Part shown: positions 6,488 to 14,945 of the stretch, piece by piece
Layout: each line of letters starts with the position of its first letter
How positions within the stretch are numbered: the first letter of the stretch is position 1
NCBI GenBank assembly: GCA_039805565.1
Contig: JBDLTZ010000175.1
Coordinates: 1 to 24,066 of the forward strand
DNA from: CALJIC01 sp039805565
GTDB taxonomy: Bacteria; Chloroflexota; Chloroflexia; Chloroflexales; Roseiflexaceae
Direction of reading: 5' to 3'
DNA: 24,066 nt
The notes under the pieces: generated by a model
The model's input: only the letters and a program-made list of their open reading frames with translations
Database searches by the model: none
What the model was told of the DNA's origin: nothing
Position numbers and translations under genes: made by a program

Positions 6488-9095
6488 GCCCCTGGTGGCG
6501 GAGGATCGTGTTGAGCACGTTCGTCGCCAGGTCATTGGGGTCGGTGGCGGCCTGATTCATACCCAGGGCGATCAGCGTCTCGCTCTCCGGCGCGTACCAC
6601 AGCGCCGCGCGGAAGCCGCCGAACCCGCCGATGTGGCCGAACACCCGGCTCACCGCCTCCTGCCGCGGCTCACCGTCCGGCCCTGGCTCGATCGGCAGCC
6701 GGTTGCGCATCATCCCCAGGCCATACGCCAGATACGGCATCTCGTAGCGCCCCTTGCCGTCCACGAACTGCTCCATCTGGGCGCGCGTCTCGAGCTCCAG
6801 CAGATCCCCCCAGAACAGCGCCGCGCCGAACAGCCGCAGGTCCTCGGCCGTCGTCACGATGTTGGCAGTGGCGAACGCGAACGACATCGCGACATCAGTC
6901 TGGTCCTCGCCCCGGATGTAGCCACGCGCCTGCGCGCCCTGCACCGTATCGTCAGGCACAATGTAGGTGTGGTGCAGCCCTGCCGGCGCGATAATGCGCT
7001 GGTGTAGCACCTCGGCGAACGGGAGCCCGGCGACCTGCTCCACCAGCATCCCCAGAACGACGTAGTTCGTGCTGGAGTAGTCCCAGGCGTCCTCGGACCC
7101 TGGCTCAAAAGAGAGCGGGAAGTTGGTTGCGTAGTCCACCAGCTCGCGCGGCTCCCACTGCCGGCCCGTGTCCCGGTACGCCTCAGCAACAAACCTGCGG
7201 TCCTCGAGGTAGTCGTACAGGCCGCTGGTATGCTGGAGCAGCTGCCGCACCGTGATCAAGTCGCCGTCCGGCAGCAGGTCCGGCAGCCAGCGCGACACCG
7301 GCGCGTCCAGCTCGAGCGCGCCCTCCTGCACCAGCTGCATCACCACCACCGCGGTGAACATCTTGCTCAGGCTGCCGATCCGGACCTGCGTCGCGTGGGA
7401 CATGGGCGTGCCATCTTCCCGGTTCGCGATGCCGCTCGCCCCTGTCCAGGTGGTCCCGTCACCCAGACGTACGCTCAACACCGCGCCGGGGATCGAGCCG
7501 TCCGCCACAGCCGCGTCAAGCACCCGCTGCAGCTCCGCTCCCAGCGCGGGGGCCACAGTGTTCTCCGGCGGGACGGGCGTAGGGGGGGCCTGGGTGACGG
7601 GCGGGACGCCGTCTGGGGCGGCGGAAGCCTCTCTGCCGGCAGACGTAGCGCGCGCCTCCTCCGGCAGCGGCGTTGCGCCCCTCGCCCCGGGCGTGAAGGC
7701 CAGAGCCGCCGCGCGGCCGGGGTATGCGTCCGATGTAGCCGGGGGCGCCTGGCTGACGGTACCCGCGCTGGTCTGTGGAATCGCCGCCTGGGAGATGCCG
7801 GCGAGCACGCAGGAGACACCGAGCACCAGCGCGCCGGTGGCGACCAGCGGCCCCCAGCGCCGCTCCCAGGCGCGGCGCCACTCTCCCTGCGGGAGCGCAG
7901 AGGTGACCGCCGTGGTCGTCTGCCTCGCGCCGGCCGACGCCGCATGGCGCTCCTTCAGCGTTCGCCAGACCCGCTCGAGCGCCCCGCGGCGGATGGGCTG
8001 CTCGACGAACGCATAGGAGAGGGCCGCAAGCATGCACGCCAGCCCGATGCGCCCGGCCTGGAGCAGCCAGCCGTCGTAGGGCACGTCTACACCCGGCCGC
8101 GTGAGCATCATGACCGGCCAGTGCCAGAGGTAGATGCCGTAGGAGCGCAGGCCGATCCAGCGCAGCGGCTGGCGCTCCAGCAGCCACGGGATCGCGCGCG
8201 CCGCGGGGTGCGTGCTGGCGGCGATCACCAGGGCGGTGCCGAGCGCCACAAGCAGCAGCCCGCCGCGGTACAGCAGCGGGTGCTGCTCGTGCAGCATCGC
8301 GTAGGCCGCCACAATCCCCAGCAGCGCCACTCCGCCGACCGCGTCGAGCAGGGCGCCCACACGCCGGCTCCCCGCGGCGGGAACCCGGCCGGGCACCCAG
8401 ACCATGGCAAGCGCCGCGCCCAGCAGCAGCGCCGACGCGCGCGTATCGGTGCCGTAGTAAATCCGCGAGGGGTCCGCCCCCGGGTCGTACAGCGCCGCCA
8501 TCAGCCAGGCGCTCCCGGCCGCGGCCAGCAGCGTGAGCGCCAGCAGACCGCGCCGTCGCAGGAAGCGCAGGCCGACGGCGCACACCAGCGGCCAGATCAC
8601 ATAGAACTGCTCCTCGATCGCGAGCGACCAGAGGTGCTGCAGGAGCGGAGGGCGCTCGATCGCATCGAAGTACGACTGCTCGCCGGCGATCAGGTACCAG
8701 TTGGTGACATAGGTGACCGCGGCCAGCGTGTCGTGGCCGAGCGTGACGAGCTCTCCCGGCAGGAGGGCGGCGGTCAGCACCAGCGTCCCCGCAAGCAGCA
8801 GGAAGAGCGCGGGAAGCAGCCGCCGCGCGCGCCGCACCCAGAATCGTTTCAGGTCGATCCGCCCGCCCTGCTGCCAGTCGAGCAGCAGCAGACCGGTGAT
8901 CAGGAACCCGCTCAGGACGAAGAACGACTCGACGCCCAGGTAGCCGCCGTACACGGGCAGATCGGCGTGGTACAGCAGCACCGCGGCAACAGCCAGAGCG
9001 CGGAGGCCATCGAGGCCCGGCAGGTATGGCAGATGCGCGGGAGACCCTTCTTCTGTCCGCGCGGTATTCGACTGTGCTGGGGGTGCTGCAGCCAT
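6483..9095 (-). CDS. Acyltransferase-3 membrane protein fused to a serine beta-lactamase-fold hydrolase
   Basis: An 870-residue two-domain protein. Residues 21-370 are an OafA/YrhL-type acyltransferase: about ten membrane helices, the R-x10-H signature (Arg32...His43), ESFFVLSGFLITG, and EEQFYVIWP near 161. These proteins pass acyl groups from cytoplasmic acyl-CoA to acceptors outside the membrane. One more helix (about 415-437) and a Pro/Ala-rich linker (about 440-515) lead to a class C beta-lactamase/DD-peptidase-like domain (about 516-865). It carries SLSK (Ser575, Lys578), YSS at 673 where YxN is usual, and HIG at 821-823. Other members of the acyltransferase family carry an SGNH esterase in this place. 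The extracytoplasmic domain may be an esterase or transacylase acting with the acyltransferase. TTGAGGAG precedes the ATG. It lies 63 bp downstream of a lipoprotein paralogue of its C-terminal domain. Confidence 0.88.
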   Translation of the reverse strand: MAAAPPAQSNTARTEEGSPAHLPYLPGLDGLRALAVAAVLLYHADLPVYGGYLGVESFFVLSGFLITGLLLLDWQQGGRIDLKRFWVRRARRLLPALFLLLAGTLVLTAALLPGELVTLGHDTLAAVTYVTNWYLIAGEQSYFDAIERPPLLQHLWSLAIEEQFYVIWPLVCAVGLRFLRRRGLLALTLLAAAGSAWLMAALYDPGADPSRIYYGTDTRASALLLGAALAMVWVPGRVPAAGSRRVGALLDAVGGVALLGIVAAYAMLHEQHPLLYRGGLLLVALGTALVIAASTHPAARAIPWLLERQPLRWIGLRSYGIYLWHWPVMMLTRPGVDVPYDGWLLQAGRIGLACMLAALSYAFVEQPIRRGALERVWRTLKERHAASAGARQTTTAVTSALPQGEWRRAWERRWGPLVATGALVLGVSCVLAGISQAAIPQTSAGTVSQAPPATSDAYPGRAAALAFTPGARGATPLPEEARATSAGREASAAPDGVPPVTQAPPTPVPPENTVAPALGAELQRVLDAAVADGSIPGAVLSVRLGDGTTWTGASGIANREDGTPMSHATQVRIGSLSKMFTAVVVMQLVQEGALELDAPVSRWLPDLLPDGDLITVRQLLQHTSGLYDYLEDRRFVAEAYRDTGRQWEPRELVDYATNFPLSFEPGSEDAWDYSSTNYVVLGMLVEQVAGLPFAEVLHQRIIAPAGLHHTYIVPDDTVQGAQARGYIRGEDQTDVAMSFAFATANIVTTAEDLRLFGAALFWGDLLELETRAQMEQFVDGKGRYEMPYLAYGLGMMRNRLPIEPGPDGEPRQEAVSRVFGHIGGFGGFRAALWYAPESETLIALGMNQAATDPNDLATNVLNTILRHQGR

Positions 9096-9158
9096 GCACT
9101 CTCCTCAAACCCTCGCGGAGCCTATTATGGCATAAGCTGTGCCACCTCGTGGCGGGGT

Positions 9159-10508
9159 CTAGGGATGCTGGGCCTCCAAGATCGCCTCGAAGACATACGT
9201 CGCGAGGATATTCGGGTCGGTGGCGCCCTGATTCATGGCCAGCGCGATCGTGACGCCGCTCGCGGGCGCGTGCCACAGCGCCGAGCGGAAGCCACCGAAG
9301 CCGCCGGTGTGCCCGAGCACGGTGCCCGCCGAGGCCGGCACATCCGCCGCCACCGGAAGCTGGTTTCGCATCACGCCGAGGCCGTACTCCAGCGCCGGCA
9401 TGTTGTACTGCCCTTTGCCATCCTCGAAGACCTGCATCGCCGCGAGGGACTCGGGCCGCAGCAGCTCGCCGCCGAACAGCGCCTCACCGAAGCGCTGGAC
9501 GTCGTCTACCGTCGACACGAGGTTGGCTGTGGCGTAGGCGAACGAGAGCGAGATCTCGGTGTAGTCATGCTCGTGGCGGTAGCCCCGCGCCGCTCGTCCG
9601 TGGACCTCCTCGTCAGGCGCGAAGTAGGTGTCGTTGAGCCCGAGCGGGATGAAGATGCGCTCGCGCATCTCGTGGGCCAGCCTATTCCCAGTCACCGCCT
9701 CGACGACCATCCCGAGCAGCACGTAGTTGGTGCTGGAGTAGTCCCACGCCCCGGGCTGGCCGGGCTGGAAGAGCAGCTTCTGCCCCGCGGCGTAGGAGAC
9801 CAGCTCCTCAGGGGCCCAGCGATGCTCCGGCCGCTCGAAGGCCCGCGCCAGATAACCCTTGTCCTCGAGGTAGTCGTACAGCCCCGAGGTGTGGTTGAGC
9901 AAGTTCCGGACGGTGGTGCGGTCGCCCGCCGGCAGAAGATCCGGGAACCACGCCGAGACCGGCGCGTCGAGGTCGAGCCTGCCCTCCTCAACAAGCTGCA
10001 GCACGACTGCCGCCGTGAAGACCTTGCTGATGCTGGCGATCCGGACCGGGGTCGACGGGGTCATGGGCTGCGAGCGCTGCCAGTCGATGAAGCCGCTCGC
10101 ACCAGTCCAGACGGCGTACCCTGGGATGTGTACAGCAAGCACGGAGCCAGGGATCTTCCCGTCGCTCACGATCTGGTCGAGCGACCGCTGGAGCGCCGCA
10201 GCGAGCTCGGGGGCGATCTCCTCAGCCGCCTGCGATGCGGGCGCGGCTGGGGCGCTGGTGGCCGCCGCAGACGCCGGTGTGCTCGTCGCCGCAGCGGTTG
10301 GCTGTGTGGTGGGGCGCTGCAGCACGACTGCGGTGGGCGTCAGAGCCGGTGGCTCGGCCCGAATGACCGCCGTGGCCAACACCTGCTGCGGCGCAGCCGT
10401 GGGCGCAGTGCCCGTGGGCGCGCTCGGTGCGGAGCACGCCGCAACACCCCCCGCCAGCCATAGGACAAAGACCCTCATCAGCCGCCGACGCACGAAGAAG
10501 ACCTGCAC
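9159..10508 (-). CDS. Lipoprotein serine hydrolase, beta-lactamase class C / DD-peptidase fold
   Basis: The GTG at 10508 is preferred because AGGAG lies 8 nt upstream (10521-10517); an in-frame ATG at 10478 would also keep the signal. The product is 449 residues. A basic n-region (RRR) and hydrophobic stretch end in VAAC with the lipid cysteine at 25. An Ala/Thr/Pro linker runs to about residue 95. The catalytic domain has SISK (Ser159, Lys162), HTSGLYDYLED, YSS in WDYSSTNYVLLG, and a C-terminal HTG in LGHTGGFGGF. It is closely similar along its whole catalytic domain to the C-terminal half of the next gene, so the two arose by duplication. Family members include beta-lactamases, DD-peptidases and esterases. 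The linker and YSS motif do not favour antibiotic resistance. It probably acts at the cell surface in the same pathway as the fusion protein. Confidence 0.87.
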   Translation of the reverse strand: MQVFFVRRRLMRVFVLWLAGGVAACSAPSAPTGTAPTAAPQQVLATAVIRAEPPALTPTAVVLQRPTTQPTAAATSTPASAAATSAPAAPASQAAEEIAPELAAALQRSLDQIVSDGKIPGSVLAVHIPGYAVWTGASGFIDWQRSQPMTPSTPVRIASISKVFTAAVVLQLVEEGRLDLDAPVSAWFPDLLPAGDRTTVRNLLNHTSGLYDYLEDKGYLARAFERPEHRWAPEELVSYAAGQKLLFQPGQPGAWDYSSTNYVLLGMVVEAVTGNRLAHEMRERIFIPLGLNDTYFAPDEEVHGRAARGYRHEHDYTEISLSFAYATANLVSTVDDVQRFGEALFGGELLRPESLAAMQVFEDGKGQYNMPALEYGLGVMRNQLPVAADVPASAGTVLGHTGGFGGFRSALWHAPASGVTIALAMNQGATDPNILATYVFEAILEAQHP

Positions 10509-10870
10509 TCGTCGTTCTCCTGACTGCTGCACGATGGCGTGCCCGCCTACCCGCCGGCAACACGAGAGGGGCCGAGGATGGCGTCGCCACCCATCGACCC
10601 CTCCGACTGCCACCATGGCGCGTAACACAACTCTGTATCCGCCGAGCCCCCGGCGTGCGTGACACCTAGCCGTGGGCCCGTTGGCACATAGAAGCGTGTG
10701 CCGCGCAAAAGTGTAGCACACCTGCGAGCCTTTCGGAAGGGCGAGGTGCGTGGCTGAGTTACCTGAGGGCCATCGGCCGTGGCGCGATGATCACGCACTG
10801 TGCCGCCACACCGTGCTATCCTCTCCATGTCCGAGCAGACGCTGACGCATATCTACGCGCAGAGGTGACT
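10509..10870. promoter_or_regulatory. Divergent intergenic region (362 bp) between serine hydrolase and cation ATPase genes
   Basis: No convincing gene is seen here; open frames in this stretch have no family-like sequence. It should hold promoters for both flanking operons. An inverted repeat, GTGTGC (10696-10701) and GCACAC (10716-10721), brackets the most AT-rich part. TATCCT at 10815-10820 could be a -10 box for the ATPase operon, but no good -35 is seen. On the minus strand AGGAG at 10521-10517 serves the hydrolase gene. Confidence 0.35.
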
Positions 10871-13630
10871 GTGAGCGTCTTGGCACCCCGCGACATACAC
10901 GCGCTCGCGGTTGGCGATGCCTACCGCGCGCTCGACACACGCCCGGCGGGACTCGCGCCCGAGGAGGCTGCGGCCCGGCTGATTCGGCACGGCCCGAACG
11001 CGCTGCGCGACGCCCAGCCCCGGCCACTCGCGCTGCGCCTGGCCGCGCACTTCTCCCACCTGATGGCGCTGCTGCTGTGGGCCGGCGGCGCGATCGGTTT
11101 CATCGCCGGCATGCCACAGCTGGGCATCGCGATCTGGGCCGTCAACCTGATCAACGGCGCCTTCAGCTTCTGGCAGGAGCACCGCGCCGAGCGTGCCACC
11201 GCCGCGCTGCGCCGCATGCTGCCGAGCTACGCGCGGGTGCTGCGCGGCGGCGAGGAGCGCCGCGTGCCGGCCGCGGACCTGGTGCCCGGCGACGTGCTGC
11301 TCCTCGCCGAGGGCGACCACATCTCGGCCGACGCGCGCCTGGTAGAGGCTGCCGAGCTGCGGGTAGATCAGTCCGCCCTCACCGGCGAGTCCCAGCCAGT
11401 CTCAAAGAGCGCTGAGCCAATCCGCGGCGCCGGCATGAGCCGCGCCGAGATCCCCAGCCTGATCTTCGCCGGCACCAGTGTCGCCGGGGGCGCGGGCAAG
11501 GCGCTGGTGTGTGCCACTGGCATGGCTACCGCCTTCGGCACAATCGCCCGGCTCACCCAGGACGTATCCGACGAGCAGAGCCCTCTCCAGCGCGAGCTGC
11601 ACCGTGCGACGCGCATCGTCACCGTGATCGCGCTGCTGGTGGGCGCGCTCTTCTTCGTCCTGTCAAGCGCGGTCGCCGGCATCGACACGGCCAGCAGCTT
11701 CATCTTCGCCCTCGGCATGATCGTCGCCTTCGTGCCCGAGGGCATGCTGCCAACCGTCACTCTCTCCCTGGCGCTGGGCGTCCAACGCATGACAAAACGC
11801 CACGCGCTGGTCAAGCGCCTCTCGTCGGTGGAGACCCTCGGCTGCACCAGCGTGATCTGCACCGACAAGACCGGCACGCTCACCGAAAACGAGATGACTG
11901 TCCGCCGGCTGTGGCTGCCCGGCCGCGAGCTCGACGTCACGGGCGTGGGCTACGCCCCGCGCGGCGATGTGCGGGAGGGCGGGCGGTCCCTCGGCGCGGG
12001 CGACGCGGACCTGCGCCATATGCTCACCGCCGCCTCGCTCTGCTGCGACGCGCACCTCGTCCCGCCCGATGGCGACGGGCGCTGGACTGTGCTGGGCGAC
12101 CCCACAGAGGCCGCGCTGCTAGTGGCGGCGGCGAAGGCCGGGGTGGATGTGACCGCTGAGGCACGGGCAACCCCGCGCCTGCGCGAGCTCCCCTTCGACT
12201 CGCGCCGCAAGCGCATGGCCACCGTCCACGCGCGCGGGGCGGGTCGCGTGGCCTACGTCAAGGGCGCGCCGAAGGAGGTGCTGGCGCTCTGCACATCCGC
12301 CGTGTGCGACGGCCACGAGGTCGCGCTCACACCCGAGCTGCGCGCCGTCGCTGGTGCCGCGAACGACGCCTACGCCCGCGAGGGGCTACGGGTGCTGGCA
12401 GTGGCTACGCACGCGCTCGACCCAGGCGCGCCGCTCGGGGGGCTGGACGCGGGAAACGTCGAGCGCGACCTGACGTTTCTCGGCCTGGCGGCGATGCAGG
12501 ACCCGCCGCGGCCCGAGGTGTCCGCGGCTGTGGCGCGCTGCCGCCGGGCCGGCATCCGCATCATCATGATCACTGGCGACTACGGACTCACGGCGGCCAG
12601 CATCGCCCGCCGCATCGGCATTGTCGGCGGAGAGGACCCGCGCATCATCAGCGGTGCCGAGCTCGAGGCGATGGGCGACACGGCGCTGCTGGAGGTGCTG
12701 CGCGAGGAGATCATCTTCGCCCGCGTCGCGCCGGAGCACAAGCTCCGCGTCGTCGCGGCGCTTCAGTCGCTTGGGCACGTGGTGGCCGTGACGGGCGACG
12801 GCGTGAACGATGCGCCGGCCCTGAAGAAGGCCGATATCGGCGTGGCGATGGGCGTGGCCGGCACCGACGTGGCGCGCGAGGCGGCCGACATGATCCTGAC
12901 CGACGACAACTTCGCCTCGATCGTGGACGCCGTCGAGGAGGGCCGGGCGGTCTTCGCCAACATCAAGAAGTTCATCACCTACATCTTCACCAGCAACACG
13001 CCCGAGGCCGTGCCGTTTATCCTGTTCGCGCTGAGCCAGGGCCGTATCCCGCTAGGGCTGACGGTGATGCAGATCCTCGCCATCGACCTCGGCACCGATA
13101 TGGTCCCAGCGCTGGCGCTGGGCGCCGAGCGGCCCGAGCCCGGGCTGATGGACCGCCCGCCGCGCCGCCCGGACGAGCACGTGATCACCGGCGCGCTGCT
13201 GCGCCGGGCCTATCTGTGGCTCGGGCCACTCCAGGCGGCCGCGGCGATGCTCGCCTTCTACTGGGCCTACTGGACGAGCGGCTATGCCGGCCGGTGGCTC
13301 GACCTACCGGCGGCGGGCGAGCTCTACCGCTCGGCCACGGCCCTGACGCTGGCCGCCGTGGTCTTCACCCAGATCGGGAACCTCTTCGCCCAGCGCAGCG
13401 AGCACGCGTCGATCCTCCGCACGGGGCTCGGCGGAAACTCTCTGATCTGGCTCGGCATCGGCGTGGAGCTGATCCTGGTGGCGGCCGTGGTCTACCTGCC
13501 GCCGCTCCAGTGGGCGTTCGAGACGTCGCCGTTCGCGCCGGCGGGCTGGCTGCTGGCGCTGGCACTGGCGCCGCTCCTGCTGGTGGCGGATGAGCTTCGC
13601 AAAGCGCTCAGAACCGCGCGGGGGAGGTGA
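10871..13630 (+). CDS. P2-type cation-transporting ATPase, Na,K-ATPase-like (P2C) ion-site motifs
   Basis: The GTG at 10871, with GAGG 5 nt upstream, gives 919 residues; an in-frame ATG at 10787 would add 28 unlikely residues. Standard P-type landmarks are present: TGES (171-174), phosphorylated Asp332 in DKTGTLT, KGAP (464) and TGDGVNDAP (641-649). About ten membrane helices flank them. The ion-binding helices read VPEGMLPTVTL (M4, PEGM 289-292), TSNTPEAVPF (M5, from 707) and IDLGTDMVPALALGAE (M6, from 738). From memory these match animal Na,K/H,K-ATPases (PEGLLATVT, TSNIPEITPF, IDLGTDMVPA) better than the Ca2+ pump SERCA (SSNVGE, NLVTDG). Na+ or K+ transport is therefore inferred. No beta subunit is nearby. 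Two TrkA-like genes follow, the first after 3 bp, so they are surely one operon. Confidence 0.9.
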   Translation: MSVLAPRDIHALAVGDAYRALDTRPAGLAPEEAAARLIRHGPNALRDAQPRPLALRLAAHFSHLMALLLWAGGAIGFIAGMPQLGIAIWAVNLINGAFSFWQEHRAERATAALRRMLPSYARVLRGGEERRVPAADLVPGDVLLLAEGDHISADARLVEAAELRVDQSALTGESQPVSKSAEPIRGAGMSRAEIPSLIFAGTSVAGGAGKALVCATGMATAFGTIARLTQDVSDEQSPLQRELHRATRIVTVIALLVGALFFVLSSAVAGIDTASSFIFALGMIVAFVPEGMLPTVTLSLALGVQRMTKRHALVKRLSSVETLGCTSVICTDKTGTLTENEMTVRRLWLPGRELDVTGVGYAPRGDVREGGRSLGAGDADLRHMLTAASLCCDAHLVPPDGDGRWTVLGDPTEAALLVAAAKAGVDVTAEARATPRLRELPFDSRRKRMATVHARGAGRVAYVKGAPKEVLALCTSAVCDGHEVALTPELRAVAGAANDAYAREGLRVLAVATHALDPGAPLGGLDAGNVERDLTFLGLAAMQDPPRPEVSAAVARCRRAGIRIIMITGDYGLTAASIARRIGIVGGEDPRIISGAELEAMGDTALLEVLREEIIFARVAPEHKLRVVAALQSLGHVVAVTGDGVNDAPALKKADIGVAMGVAGTDVAREAADMILTDDNFASIVDAVEEGRAVFANIKKFITYIFTSNTPEAVPFILFALSQGRIPLGLTVMQILAIDLGTDMVPALALGAERPEPGLMDRPPRRPDEHVITGALLRRAYLWLGPLQAAAAMLAFYWAYWTSGYAGRWLDLPAAGELYRSATALTLAAVVFTQIGNLFAQRSEHASILRTGLGGNSLIWLGIGVELILVAAVVYLPPLQWAFETSPFAPAGWLLALALAPLLLVADELRKALRTARGR

Positions 13631-13633
13631 GTC

Positions 13634-14278
13634 ATGCATGTGATCGTGATCGGCTGCGGCCGCATGGGCGCCGGGCTGGCTCGCTCGCTCGCCCTCCGGG
13701 GCCACACGGTGGCAGTGGTGGACCGCGACCCAAACGCGTTCAAGCTGATCGGGCCAGCCTTCGCCGGGCGAACGGTGGCGCGCCACGCATTTGACCGCGA
13801 CGGGCTGGTGCAGGCGGGTGTCGAGCGCGCGGACGCTCTCGCGGCGGTGACGGCCAGCGACGATGTCAACGTGATCGTAGCCCGCGCCGCGCGGCTGTTC
13901 TTCCGCGTCCCACGGGTTATCGCGCGGCTCTACGACCCGCGCAAGGCGGAGATCTACCGCCGCCTGGGGGTGCAGACGATCGCCACCACCACCTGGGGCG
14001 TCAACCGCATCGTCGAGCTGCTCAGCTACTCGGACCTGGACGCTGTGGTGAGCCTCGGCGCCGACGTGGACATCGTGGACGTCGAGGCGCCTCACGGGCT
14101 TGCGGGGCAGCCTGTGTCCGCGCTGTACGTTCCCGGCGAGATCCAGGTAGTGGCGGTCAGCCGCGGCGGCACGACCTTCCTGCCCACGCCTGAGTCACGC
14201 TTCCAGGCGGGGGATCTGCTGCACCTGGCGCTGCTGACGACCTCGGCGGCCCGGCTACGCGCGCTGCTCGGCACCTGA
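13634..14278 (+). CDS. TrkA/RCK-type NAD-binding regulatory protein (N and C domains)
   Basis: A 214-residue cytoplasmic protein. A TrkA_N Rossmann domain (residues 1-130) has GCGRMG at 7-12 and Asp30 at the end of the second strand (VVDRD), typical of NAD(H) binding. A TrkA_C-like domain follows (about 135-213; SALYVPGEIQVVAVSR, and FQAGDLLHLALL near the end). In Trk/Ktr potassium systems such proteins gate a membrane channel in response to nucleotides. No TrkH/KtrB channel gene is in the window; the only transporter is the ATPase ending 3 bp upstream. GGAGG of the ribosome site overlaps the ATPase stop codon, so translation is probably coupled. Regulation of the ATPase is the simplest inference. 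A channel encoded elsewhere is the alternative. Confidence 0.88.
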   Translation: MHVIVIGCGRMGAGLARSLALRGHTVAVVDRDPNAFKLIGPAFAGRTVARHAFDRDGLVQAGVERADALAAVTASDDVNVIVARAARLFFRVPRVIARLYDPRKAEIYRRLGVQTIATTTWGVNRIVELLSYSDLDAVVSLGADVDIVDVEAPHGLAGQPVSALYVPGEIQVVAVSRGGTTFLPTPESRFQAGDLLHLALLTTSAARLRALLGT

Positions 14279-14350
14279 GAGGTGGGGGGAGCGCGGAGAG
14301 ACGAGGCCCTCCGCACGGCTGAAGCCGGCGGTTTCCGCGTGGAGGTTTTT

Positions 14351-14764
14351 ATGAATGTTCTGATCGTCGGCGGCGGCACCGTCGGAGGCTATCTGGCCGA
14401 GCTGCTGCTCGCCGCCGGACACCGTGTGACGCTGGTCGAGCTGCGTCCCGCTCACATCGACCGGCTGCGCGCCATACTCAAGACGGGGAGCGTCGTGGAG
14501 GGAGACGGCGCCGACCCGGCCGTGCTCGAGGCGTGCGGCGCCCGCAGCGTGCAGATCGTCGCGGCCGTCACCGGCGCGGACGAGACGAACCTCGTAGTGA
14601 CGAGCCTCTCGCACTTCGAGTTCGGTGTGCCGCGAACCCTGGCGCGCGTGAACGACCCGCGCAACGCCTGGCTCTACACGCGCGAGATGGGGGTGGACAT
14701 CACGCTCAACCAGGCCGACATCGTGGCCCATCTGATCGCCAGGGAGCTGACCACTGAGCCCTAA
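14351..14764 (+). CDS. TrkA_N-only NAD-binding protein
   Basis: The ATG at 14351 has GGAGG at 14341-14345, 5 nt away, and gives 137 residues. The protein is a single TrkA_N Rossmann domain: MNVLIVGGGTVGGYLAELLL, with GGGTVG at 7-12 and Glu30 ending strand 2 (VTLVELRP). VVEGDGADPAVLEACG and VTGADETNLVVTSL match the TrkA pattern. It lacks the C-terminal domain of its neighbour, so the pair resembles a TrkA split into two polypeptides that may form mixed assemblies. It begins 72 bp after the first TrkA gene and is the last gene of the operon before the convergent DNA polymerase gene. Confidence 0.87.
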   Translation: MNVLIVGGGTVGGYLAELLLAAGHRVTLVELRPAHIDRLRAILKTGSVVEGDGADPAVLEACGARSVQIVAAVTGADETNLVVTSLSHFEFGVPRTLARVNDPRNAWLYTREMGVDITLNQADIVAHLIARELTTEP

Positions 14765-14805
14765 GGGCAGAGTTGCTCTGCCTCAACCCACGGTTGCTAA
14801 ACAGA

Positions 14806-14905
14806 TATACCGCACCGCGTTATTCCATGGTATAACATAGGTGGCCAAGCCGACGGTCAATGGACCAACGTCACAGACCATTGGGTCTGTGGGGGAGCCA
14901 TTGGG
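14806..14905. terminator. Structured convergent intergenic region with hairpins
   Basis: The 181-bp gap between the second TrkA gene and the convergent polymerase gene is AT-richer than its surroundings. It holds a perfect 8-bp stem, CACAGACC (14872-14879) and GGTCTGTG (14884-14891), with a 4-nt loop. A weaker inverted repeat is TATACC (14806-14811) with GGTATA (14829-14834). A direct repeat CCATTGGG occurs at 14878 and 14898. No T-tract follows the stem, so termination is only probable. Confidence 0.45.
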
Positions 14906-14945
14906 CACCCTGCTTGGCCTGTTTATTTGTACACAGCGGCGAGTA

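Noticed and set aside
7230..10463. A 1077-codon plus-strand open frame
   Set aside because: It is antisense to two well-supported minus-strand genes; its product is rich in Arg, Gln, Pro and Gly with no domain motif. Long antisense frames are expected at this GC content.
9159..10508. Beta-lactam resistance gene
   Set aside because: The SxxK and HxG motifs are shared by esterases and DD-peptidases, the second motif is YSS rather than YxN, and the context is an acyltransferase fusion. Resistance is not supported.
10509..10870. Small genes in the hydrolase/ATPase divergent region
   Set aside because: Open frames on both strands have no ribosome sites of note and no plausible protein composition; the region is better read as regulatory.
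12304..13593. A 429-codon plus-strand frame inside the ATPase gene
   Set aside because: It is an alternative frame of the ATPase C-terminal half, extremely Arg/Gly-rich and without domains.
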